DNA of 64,000 nucleotides, taken from Nothophaeocryptopus gaeumannii (Eukaryota > Ascomycota > Dothideomycetes > Mycosphaerellales > Mycosphaerellaceae). Location of the stretch: the NCBI GenBank assembly GCA_031771865.1, contig JASISA010000025.1, forward strand, positions 3,162,001 to 3,226,000, read 5' to 3'. Each line of letters begins with the position of its first letter. The first letter of the stretch is position 1. This document shows, in pieces, positions 43,906-53,453 of this stretch. The translations under genes and the position numbers were made by a program. The notes beneath the pieces are model-generated. The model saw nothing but the letters and a program-made list of their open reading frames with translations. It ran no database searches and was not told the origin of the DNA.

Positions 43906-45195
43906 GCCATATTCGTTTCCCAATCCACGAGTCCGCTCAATCGCCAAATCCAAACACCTCCTCACAGCCTCTTCCCGCTTCCCTGTCAACATCTTCCAAG
44001 GAACATTCAATCCCCTTCGTCGTCCTCTTCGCGGAATGACTCTTCTTATGAGCCGCATGAGTTGCATTTATTTGTACATCCCTTAGGGTCTAGTGAACAA
44101 GCGAAAGGCCCGAACACTGAGTGATGATACCAGCCACAGTCTTTTCCTTGCTTTTTATGTCTAATTAGTCCAAGTCGCTTTGAGGTCCTTATTTGACTTA
44201 CACGACAACATCCGCAGACCGCTGGTATAGTGTATGGTTCCGCAACTACAGATTGGACGGCAAAGTAAAGAAGTCCTAAGGAGAGGAGAGTGCGGCGGGA
44301 TATAGTACGGCCGAACATATTGATCGAAGGCCGATAATTTAGCTGTAGGAGGAAGATCGTAGCAAAGGTTGTAGCCAGTAAATTCTGGAAGATAGTGGAT
44401 ATATATAGTCACTTGAGAAAACGTCGGCTATCGGCGGAGGTAAAGACTTTGCTGGTCCATTTCCTGGGCCTCACGATCTATGAGCTTCCTAGATACGCGG
44501 GTAACAGGGAAGCCGCATGTGATTGACAGTGGTTAGCGCAGGCATATAGCTAGTCAAAGGGCGCCTGAACTTAGAAGGTCTCCGCATCTTGAACGAAAGT
44601 ATGGTTAAGACCCTTGATATGTCCTTGACAACAGCTTGTCTGAGCAGCGTTTCAAAGCTATATGCAGGTGACTCGCGCTGCTCGTCACTCTCCGCCTGCG
44701 CTCTAATCGACACACTGCTCTCTCATCGTTGTTTCTAACACGTGGGAGAGTCGTCGAAGCCAAGAAGGCCGTCTTTGACCGAGCTCGCTCTTGCTCTTTC
44801 TGAGAAGTGACTACGACCGAGTAATCAATCTTTGGGATGCGGTGGAAGGTTGGCGAAGAGCTTCACATTGTTTGAAAGGGAAACAGAGGCATGGGAGAAC
44901 CTCGAATGTCGGGCATGCAACTCGTGCGAAGAGGAAGATAGATGTGATAGAGACAGATTGAAGGCTGAGAGACACTCGTGAGGTGTTGTGCCTGATGCAT
45001 ATCACAAATTAGGACGGGCAGTCCACCTCACTTCCAACTGCTTCTCGAACGATAGCAGGAACACACAGCATTCTCGTGAAACATTATGCTCTACCCGCGT
45101 ATGATCTTTACACTTCCTATCTGGTCATGAGTGCTCAGCATCGCAGTAAGTAAACGCGATGGCCAAAGCGTGACCTGACTTCAGGGATCTTCGGC
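43906..45195. other. Intergenic flank of the transposon
   Basis: 1.3 kb, partly AT-rich (for example around 44390-44410). No gene resolved. It may hold further eroded sequence of copy A. Confidence 0.35.
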
Positions 45196-45238
45196 CCCGG
45201 GGCAGAGCCCTGTTCATGACTAAGGGTCATATCAACTT
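45196..45238 (+). repeat. Left terminal inverted repeat
   Basis: 43 bases starting CCCGGGGCAGAGCCC and ending ATATCAACTT. Exact inverted match to 50019-50061; the match stops at 45239. Confidence 0.95.
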
Positions 45239-45568
45239 CATAGTGTCACGTTACTTTGACCTCAAATCTACCAACCTCAGTTACACTAATATGGCCCTTT
45301 CTCATCTATACAGGCGTCGCTATCGCCTAAAACACTCGCAGCGCACTCGCAGACGGCCTGCGCGGCTTGCTGTTGTTATGAAGCAGTCATAGCTGGACAA
45401 TAGCAGGCTGCGTAGGCCGTATTGCTATTTTGAACTGATGCTATTGTAAGTACTACTATTGTCCTTTTCACTCGCAGCACTCGTATATCTACTCTTTCTT
45501 TTCCTTTGCTTACTATCTTAGCTACATCAACATTCTCCCGTCAAAACTACAAGAATACTACTGCCGCG

Positions 45569-46248
45569 ATGTCTCAATTCCGCCAACCAACCACTACTAC
45601 CACCACCGACTTCTGGCATGTCGAAGACTATCAATGGAACGAGTGGGTAGCCAGCAGCGAGTCTACCAATAGCAAGGAGCGCAAGTCAGCTTTGAACAAT
45701 TTAGGAAGTTTGATACGGCTGGCCGTATCACGGAGACTAATGAAGGTGAGTTAATTGACTCGTAGCTATTTGAATCTACTCGCAGACACACTCGTAGGCA
45801 AAGCCGCTCTATCCCTTGCCCGTGGTGCGAGTGCAAGAAGAATCCGCAGCCCTGTATGGTGTTCAAAGACCGTGGAGATCTTGCGTGTGCCTATTGCAAG
45901 CGGCATGGAAAGTCTGGCTGCCTTGCCAATGAAGCCAAGGCTGAAGATGAAGACGAAGATGAAGATGAAGATGAGGAGATGGAGGATGTCGACGAAGGTG
46001 GTGTGCTTGTCGAGCCTGCGAGTGCTGTGAGTGCTGCGAGTGGAGAGACTGCTGGTCTGCGTGCTGAGAACGAGAGCCTAAAGACTAAGGTTACTGATTT
46101 GGAGGCTCGTTTGGTTGCCATTGAGGCTAAAGTGTCTAGTCTTGACACTGAGATGGAGGCTGCTCGTCGTGCTGGCTTTGTGGGCTTTCGTCTCGGCGCC
46201 TTTGAGAGTAGCTTGGTAGACAAGACTACCGGCAAACCTTGGTACTAG
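45569..46248 (+). CDS. Transposon accessory ORF with Cys-rich zinc-binding motif
   Basis: The 5' part from the ATG at 45569 (MSQFRQPTTTTTT, DFWHVEDYQWNEW) and the 3' part (45800-46248) lie in frames that I could not join with convincing splice sites; several AG sites in the interval are made by the ACTCG(C/T)AG motif. The 3' part has CPWCECKKNPQPC followed by CAYCKRHGKSGC, a C-x2-C-x-C...C-x2-C-x6-C pattern suited to zinc binding, an acidic run (DEDEDEDEDEEMED) and a coiled coil (LRAENESLKTKVTDLEARLV) before GKPWY and the stop. A DNA-binding helper of transposition is plausible but is inference. It may be eroded like its neighbours. Confidence 0.55.
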
Positions 46249-46416
46249 ATAGCAGTGTCAAAATACGAGTGCTGCGAGTGCCTGAACCTGAACTCCATTC
46301 CTACATACGAGATATATCTACCAACTAAAGAAATTAATTACCCTTCATCGACCTTGTCTTCCGCGTTGACGGCTCCACAACCAGCTTCTTCCTTGGCTTC
46401 TTGATATGCGTCTGGG

Positions 46417-46510
46417 CTGGTTCAGCAAGTGTTGGAGGTGCTGGTTCAGCTACAGTTGTTGGAGGTGCTGGTTCAGCTACAGTTGTTGGAGGTGTTGGTT
46501 CAGCAACAGG
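46417..46510 (-). repeat. 27-bp tandem repeat in accessory ORF 2
   Basis: Two exact 27-base units (46441-46467, 46468-46494) starting CTGGTTCAGCTACAG, with partial copies on each side. On the minus strand they encode AEPAPPTTV repeats. Confidence 0.85.
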
Positions 46511-46863
46511 CACTAATTCTACCTGCTCCAGCGGAGCAGCGACTTGCTGCTATATAGCCTCCTCAACAAACAACGACACCTCCGTCTGCTCAATAATAGT
46601 ATCCAGCCTCTCCGAAAAAGTATCGCGAGTTGGTTCTACGACCTCATAATCTTCTTCAACAATAGGAGCCTTGGGTTCCTTCTTGACGAACCATTCACTC
46701 GGCGAGTCAAAGCTAAAACTACTGCTTAATTGATCGCTAGCCTCGCTAGTTAGATCAATGATCTCTGCACCAGCCGGAATGCGATAAGGACGTACCGATA
46801 GACCAGCGTTGCCTTTAGTAGGTGATGGAGGCGACAATTCACTACTGGCCTGGCGTTTGTGTC

Positions 46864-46962
46864 CACTCGCAGCAGTACTCGTAGCAGCACTCGCAGCAGT
46901 AGCACTCGCAGCAGTACTCGTAGCAGCACTCGCAGCAGTACTCGTAGCAGCACTCGCAGCAG
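46864..46962 (+). repeat. Dense cluster of the ACTCG(C/T)AG motif
   Basis: About ten units of CACTCGCAG / TACTCGTAG separated by AGC or AGCAG spacers. On the minus strand the array encodes an Ala/Ser/Thr tract of accessory ORF 2. Confidence 0.85.
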
Positions 46963-48150
46963 CCTCGCGAGCCGCGTATGCCAACGTTGAAGAAGTCAAC
47001 TGCGCACGGCGAAAGACTGCGGCCGGCGGCGAATTGTGTAGCGGGTCACTCGTATCCGCATTGGCAGCACTCGTAGTAGATTTGGCTGGACTCGTAGTAC
47101 TGTCGTCCTGATCCGCTATTCCGCGTTGGCCGACTGGTTTCGTATTCCAGCGTCTGACCCGATTGACGAGAATTACCACCTTGATATGGACTGTCGCATT
47201 CAATGCTGACCATGGACTGCGATGAAATGGCAATAGCATCTCTTCGAGGTCATCCGATAGTAGATTGTGTCTGCTGGGCGGATTGGTTCGTTGGTATCCT
47301 CATCAAAAGATACACAAAGGAAGGAGTCTTGATGCGGGTGTATCAACCATTGCTGTAAAGTTGGTCCAGCAGCCGGAACAATAACAGTAGAATAGAGCCA
47401 GTTCCTACGCATGTCTTCGTTGCGGCTCGGCAGCATATCAACCATATGTTGATAAGTATCAAAGAAGCCGTCCAGTCGCCATCTTTGTATAAGCTCCGGT
47501 TCATCGTAGTGCCAAACATCCGGAGTTGACAACGCTGAAGCCTTTTGCTTCTTGTTCTTCGGCGTACGAATATTGACAAGCACTGTAAAAGCCTCGCACC
47601 GAAAGTGAATCTCTCGGCGTTGGGCTTTACCCTTGCCCTTGCCCTTGGATGAAGAGGTAGATAGTGGTGCACTCGCACTCGCACTCGTAGGAGCTGGCGA
47701 TGCAGCTGGACGAGAGATCTTGCGGTTGGTAGAAGCCTTAGGACTGAGGGGATCGATACCAGCGTTGCCAATATTGCGGCTGTGTGACTTCTTATTCTGC
47801 TGAAGAACGGTGTTACCACGGTTCGAAGAGGTAGTGCCGAAACCTTGAAAGCCAGTATATGTACTAGAGGCTCCAGCTCCAATAAGCGCACTCGCAGCAC
47901 TCGTAGAGGCTCCAGAAGCTGCTCCAGTAGGCGCACTCGCAGCACTCGTAGCTGCTGGCCGTGCTGCTAGTAGTGGAGAGGATATGAGAGGCCCGTCATC
48001 TTCTCGGTAATGAGGATTGTGCACAAGGCAATAGGGGCATCGGAAAACGTTGCCAAGATCACAGTGATATATCACTTGCTTCTTGGACTGCGCACAGAAC
48101 TTAGTCCACTCAAGATCCATTGTTGAAGAAGGAGGTAACGCTGAATACCC

Positions 48151-49933
48151 TTAAAGTGGCTGACCAGCAGCCTCAAATACTGCTCTGGTTCGGTCACTCG
48201 GCTGCCTCTGTGTACTAGCAGCAGGCGTTTCAAACTCCGGCAGATCTCCGCCATTGTTGACATACTCATGCGCTGCAGTGCGGAGGTGATGGTATGCATG
48301 AACATGCAGCTTTTGCGGCCCAGGCAATGCTGATTCCTCACCACCATGAAACATGATTGGATAGCCGCTAGTATGAAGCATATCATTACACCACTCGAGA
48401 GATATTGGAGGTAGATATGCGAGCAAATCTGCGAATAGAATCAGCTGGAGTGAACTACTAAGTTCCAGCTTACAGCATCCCCTGCGAGCCTGCGAGTGCC
48501 GCTGCGAGTGACATGGGCAGCTACGAGTGCCGCTGCGAGTAACATGGGCAGCTACGAGTGCCTAGCTACGAGTGGCTCCGGCAGTTACGAGTGTGCACAC
48601 CGCTACTTACCAAACTCTGCAATCTTGTCAACCCATTGCTGTAAAACCGGATCTTCAGTATCCAGTAAATGCCCGTAGAAGTCACCGCCGTGAAGCTCCG
48701 GATAGTCGTAGAGATTGTTGGGCTCTCCAGCTACATGCTTAGCAACTGTCTGTTCGTTGTGCTTACGGATTGTATGAGTATTCCAGCAGTGTACAAACTC
48801 TCCAGTTGTATACCTCATTACGGGGATGTAGATTGCGAGCCAGGCAATACGATCTGCTTTAAGAGCTGCGTTATAATGCCCTTCCTCTCGGAGTTGATTG
48901 AAATAGTCTCTCCAGCGGTTGAATACTGACTTTGCTGCCTCGCCCTACCAGTGCTCAATAGTCTGATTTCCTTTGCTTGTTGTATACCAGAAGGCATCGC
49001 TGAAAGTGATATGTTCGCTAGCAAGGTGCTCACGTAGGAGAAGATGTGCGTCCGCAAGCATTGGAGTTTCAACGCCCTGATCAGATCGTATGATATTAGG
49101 CATACGGCCGGCCTTGTAGATCGTGATGATGTACTGTGCAAAAACCGAGAACTTGGTCTTAGCTAGCGGCCCAACAAAGTACCAGATAATCTTCCTTGAA
49201 AAGACGTCGATACAGGCGTAGATCGAGCATCCATAATCAGCCAGCTTACAAAAAGCATCAATAGAGTATACATCATCAGCTCCTCGAGCTTGAGGCCTTA
49301 CGCTACGAGGTTTACTGCGTTTACCAGGTCGACGGCTCTCAAAAGCTGCTGGCACCTTGGCACGGGCAATACGGAAGATGCGGTCTCTACGAGTGATCAG
49401 CGAGTGCAGCCTACGAGTGCGAGTGCCTGAGTGAATGAATACAAAGGCGTACCTGCCAATGAAGTGCCATTTCTCACGAATAGTTTGGGCCAACTTGCGA
49501 TATCCAAAGTCCTGTGCAGCACCATGCCCAAGCACATGGTCCAATGCCTCGCTAATAGCGGCATCCACCTCTTTAGAAGATTCTGCTGGATACCTCTTAT
49601 ATAGGCCTATATCACGCCTCAACCGCTGATATTGTATGAGGGAGATATTGTAGCCATCTGCCTGTAGATACTGAACTTCCTCTCATCTTTGTACGAGTAC
49701 AGCCAGAAACGCTCAATAATACGGGCTCTGAGGGCATTGTCTACCTGTAGAGGAGCCTGTCGAATACGAGCACCCCACTGCTTCAGCCTCCTCTTCAGAG
49801 TCTTGACAGATATATCAATATCGTAGTAGGTTCGTAGATTATCGCATATCGCAGTGTATTCGCGTCGGTCAAAGAAGATCCAGTGCTCAATCTGGGCTCG
49901 CACGGGCTCGAGGTCAACGGTATGAGGCGCCAT
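48151..49933 (-). pseudogene. Integrase-type DDE transposase, disrupted
   Basis: It starts at the ATG at 49933 (MAPHTVDLEPVRAQIEHW). N-terminal helix-turn-helix-like region (DISVKTLKRRLKQWG), then the integrase core: DDVYSIDAFCKLADYGCS, IYACIDVFSRKIIWYFVG, PNIIRSDQGVETPML and NQTIEHW, so all three acidic DDE residues are present. Introns: 49452-49387 (GTACGC...TCGTAG) and 48610-48429 (GTAAGT...TCGCAG). Two lesions: a frame change near 49675-49688, where SYKDE must pass to VQYLQADGYNISL, and TAG at 48947-48945 directly after IEHW, where relatives have a second Trp (TGG to TAG). Past the stop the frame stays good to the end (GEAAKSVFNRWRDYFNQL, LPEFETPAAS). The family is the fungal retrovirus-like integrase family. 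Confidence 0.85.
48487..48560 (-). repeat. 31-bp repeat inside the transposase intron
   Basis: Two near-identical units containing CTGCGAGTGACATGGGCAGC and CTGCGAGTAACATGGGCAGC, each carrying two copies of the ACTCG(C/T)AG motif in minus orientation. Confidence 0.8.
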
Positions 49934-50018
49934 ATGCACTTGCGAGTGCAGGTACGAGTGTAGGCACGAGTGTAGGGCAATATAACGAGTGTAGATAAGA
50001 GTGTGGAAGCCGAGGCGA

Positions 50019-50061
50019 AAGTTGATATGACCCTTAGTCATGAACAGGGCTCTGCCCCGGG
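50019..50061 (-). repeat. Right terminal inverted repeat
   Basis: 43 bases starting AAGTTGATAT and ending GCTCTGCCCCGGG, the exact reverse complement of 45196-45238. Confidence 0.95.
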
Positions 50062-50175
50062 TCGCGTCACAACGCGTCTTCTTGACAGTCGTGCTTTCTG
50101 TGGTAAGATTCTCGTCCTCACGTCAATTCCCCTCTGACCTGACTATCCTGTTTGCCTCCAACTTGTAGAGCCAAT

Positions 50176-53100
50176 ATGGGCTGCAGTACTTGGGAGATGG
50201 AGAACATGAGAGACTCGGATGGTGACGAAGCTGATTATGACGAATTCAACTGGGGACGACGGAGTGTTGAGGAGGAGGAAGAGGAGTCCGACGAAGAGGA
50301 AGACGAAGAGTCCGAACAGGAGTCCGAATCAATCAACAACCGAATTGGCCATGTACGAGCGCCGCGACTTGCCTTTTCCGACATCAAAACTGAACTGAGA
50401 ACTCACCTGGCTAGCCTTCATATTGAAGGCGACTTCGTAGGATGTGGACCCATTGAGAATTTCGTAGATCCAGCAATATCTGTGCGTGGTTCGGAGCCTA
50501 TTCAGCTACCTCTGACAGAAGCAGGCGCCAACGCGATGATGCCCGCCCGAGCAGACGTCGAGCTTGGATGCGGTCATAACCCCTGGGTCCTTGAATCAGA
50601 TCAAGTCGTTGTAACGAATCCTCAGTTCGGAAATATGGTCTCCCATCTCCTCTTACAAGCAAAGCAGCACTTGGGGATCTCGAGTGACGTAGCGCTTACA
50701 ACAAATCTTCAAAGGGTGGTCCTTTTCGAGAAAGGTGCTTTGGACGCCAGCAAGCCGGATGATAAGGTCGAGTTTGCATGCTATGCAGATGGAGAACAAC
50801 ATGGTTCACATAAAGCGCCCTATACTGTGGGCAGTCTTGCCGTCTTCATGCCTTCCAAAAAGACAGGTGGCGAATTCAATCTCCTTCTGTCCGAGAGCAA
50901 GCAGGATCTCATGCCTAAGTATGACGGGCCAGCGTATGCTTGCTGGTACTTGGATGCGGTCCAGAAAATATCGCCGATACAATCGGGTCACCTACTTTGT
51001 CTCTTGTATGACATCTACTCGCCGGATCCAGCATTGAATGATGGAAAGTTGCGAAACCCTCATCTCCAGAACGTGCTGCAGTCGTGGCGCGACCTATCTG
51101 ACAGCCCGCCCATGCTATTCTCAGTCTTCCACCAGAAGTATTCAGATTCCGGGTTCTGTCTAAGGCAGCTCAAAGGTTCCGATCTGACCCAGACCACGCA
51201 CTCATTCAGTCACTACCGCATTTTGGCTTCATGGCCTTTCTTGCCAGGATGGAGAGGAAGGAGAACACTGGAGATGAGAATGCCGGGTACGAAGTGTATC
51301 AAGATCAACTCAAGCTGGTGTCATTATTCGACCTCGATGGACGCCCTGTCGTGAATACGGCTAGTACTGTGGAGGCTGGCTGGATTATCCAGGATGACGT
51401 GTTCTCCGACGATAGAAGCCCGGATGAAAAGGAGGAAGGGTGGGAGGATGCGACCTATTACGACAATTATTAATGGAACGACGTAAGCCGATCAGCCATA
51501 CGTAGCGGTACATACTGACTCCTTACAGTGCGTCGTTTTGATCAAGGAGAGCCATCTGAGGAAGTTCCTTTTGGAGGGCCTCGAAACCAAGGAGAAGGGT
51601 AGACGGTATGTGAAGAATGACCGAGATCCTTTGAGAGATGTCGCCTCTATTTTGGATTACTACATTGGGGCGCATCGTCGGAACGGCGAAGACAAGGCCA
51701 TCCGAGTCCAGCTGAAGAAGCTATGTGCCCACATCGTTCATCAGAATCAGCTCGCCGCTGAGAGAAAGAAGAAAGAAGACTGGGTTTCACACCCATTCTC
51801 CGATGAAGCAATGGAAAAGGTCCTTGACGCCTTGATCTCGATGAGCCTCAACAATCAACTTTCGCAAACCGTCCGCTGCTTCCAAAAGGCTGTTCCGACA
51901 AGAGTCATGAAGACTCTGCCGGAAGCAATGTCTGAGGCCACATTTGAGAACATGTCAGTCCTGCGTGTGCATCCACATCTTTGAAGCTTTTGCTAACGAT
52001 CTACAGACTTGTCGAGACCATGCCTAGTTACGGGACTATCTCTTCACGGGTCGACTTCTTTCAAGACTTGCTCGGAGAGGACCTCCATGGTTTAGGAGAC
52101 AATATCTACCACTCTGCAATTAGACATCTGCTAGAGTTACTTCGAAGTCTTGCTACGGGCGGCGCACTCCCTGCATCCACAGGCGATGGATCGCCAGAAC
52201 TGACTGAGGAGGACGGAGCAGCTCTTCTGGACCTGCTCGAAATTTGTGATGAAGAAGACATGCTGAACAAGATGTGGGTGACCTTTCTAGTTCATGAAGA
52301 AGACTTGCCACGCAGCTAATGCTTTGCAGTGTGATACCGAGCGTCCGCAAAAATGCCACGAACGGGCCATTCGCAGTCGGGTTTCTGGCAAGTTTTATTG
52401 CGAGGCCTCCTAAAGGCCTGTCAGAGGAAGCGCTGAGGTTCACATTTCTGGACCTCTACATCATGCTTTCATACAATGTCGAAAAATCTCAAACACAGCC
52501 TCGACCTTACCCAAGCCGCAAAGCATCCCAAGAAGGCTCCAAGCGGCGAAGATTCCAAACAACTCTTGGAGAAGCCCTAATCGATCTGGTCGTCTTCACA
52601 CACAACCACATCCAAGATCACAACGTCCTCGCCATCTTGCTCAACAAGATTCAATTCGGAGCTTCACGACTATCACCAGAATCATACGGTACGATCTATA
52701 TGCCCCTCATCCGTAAGATGCTTCCGCTACTCAATGGATGGGCTTGCAGAGAGGAAATTGGCTTGACTGCCTTCATCCGATATCTGCTTCACTACTACGT
52801 GGCCAGATATGTGGGCCAACAGCCAGCGGCACAGGCGGACTACCGGCCTCCTCCGTACGCCAGCGCGAGAAGCCGACAGAATCGGATGCTGGATGCTCAG
52901 CGGAGGCAGACGCGAGCCAAGGAAGACTGGAAGAAACGTTGTGCGGAGGTCCACATGCAACTGCGAAGTCTCGATACCGCAATGCTGCGCAAGGCCCTCG
53001 GAGATGACTTCAATCGGATTATGAATCTCTGGGATGTAGTGACTGACTGGGACAGAGCGCCCGCCTGTCTGATGAGGAAGCCGTTGCAGAATATGGCCAA

Positions 53101-53209
53101 CCCTCCCAACGTCGCTAGGCCGCATGCTGGTCCTGATGGGTTGAAGAGGAAAGCCGAAGTCATAGAGTTGGATTTGGATTGGGCGCACGACGATGCTTCG
53201 TCCGACTGA
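50176..53209 (+). pseudogene. 2OG-Fe(II)-oxygenase-like gene, copy B, disrupted
   Basis: Exons 50176-51482, 51529-51953, 52007-52273 and 52330-53209. The last three introns have GTAAGC, GTCAGT and GTGGGT donors and CTGAC/CTAAC branch sites, and join in phase. The N-terminus is acidic; VELGCGHNPWVLES and VVLFEKGAL match copy A. Two lesions: near 51200-51212 LKGSDLTQT must change frame to reach HALIQSLPHFGFMAFLARME, and a TAA at 51474-51476 precedes WND and the exon join to CVVLIKESHLRKFLL, where an extra Tyr would fit. The HxD segment of the oxygenase family is not recognisable and CWYLDAVQKI replaces WYSDVTHE. The 3' half (over 500 codons) is fully open, so decay is recent or confined to the middle. 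Confidence 0.7.
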
Positions 53210-53453
53210 TTGAGTTGACCGTCTGATCAGACCGATCCACTGAGAGACTGTCATGTCTCGAGTTGGCAAGCTTTGTCTTTCCCTGGAACATCCCAGTCCC
53301 AGCTAGTGTTGCCAGGCAATCCATCGACAGTTCTTCGAAGTTGGACAGCACTGGAACCTTCTCGACCACGTTAGGACATTTTTCAGGCTGTCAGCATACA
53401 TAAATACCTCACCCCCGATAGTGGCACTCACAGATGTGCATCTCTGGGCTCAA

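Larger units (their letters stand above)
46334..48120 (-). pseudogene. Transposon accessory ORF 2, interrupted
   Basis: It starts at the ATG at 48120 (MDLEWTKFCAQSKKQ) with a possible zinc finger HCDLGNVFRCPYCLVHNPH. Low-complexity Ala/Ser/Thr stretches follow, a Lys/Gly run (SSSKGKGKGKAQRRE), then a folded block (IHFRCEAFTVLVNIRTPKNK, PELIQRWRLDGFFDTYQHMV). Near 47230-47270 the coding signal passes to another frame (SDDLEEMLLPFHRSPW) and continues to an in-frame TAG at 46550-46552. The same frame then runs on through three copies of a 9-residue unit (AEPAPPTTV) to KTRSMKG and a stop at 46334. The frame change may be an intron; the TAG looks like a CAG to TAG change. Function unknown; it is element-specific. 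Confidence 0.6.
45196..50061. mobile_element. 4.87-kb DNA transposon with 43-bp TIRs and integrase-type transposase
   Basis: 45196-45238 and 50019-50061 are perfect inverted copies (43 of 43). Inside are an integrase-like DDE transposase gene (minus), a long accessory ORF (minus) and a short accessory ORF (plus), all with signs of decay, plus many copies of ACTCG(C/T)AG. A cut-and-paste element with a retroviral-type integrase recalls Ginger-like or related eukaryotic elements, but the class is inferred. No clear target-site duplication is seen: the flanks read TTCGGC on the left and TCGCGT on the right. It sits between two paralogous broken genes, its right end 115 bases before the ATG of copy B. 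Confidence 0.85.

Noticed and set aside
45720..45815. 20-30-base introns in the short transposon ORF
   Set aside because: They would restore frame but are far below the minimum intron size; motif-derived AG sites make such joins easy to find by chance.
45150..50100. Target-site duplication of the transposon
   Set aside because: Flanks TTCGGC and TCGCGT share only weak similarity; no duplication of 2-8 bp abuts both TIR ends convincingly.
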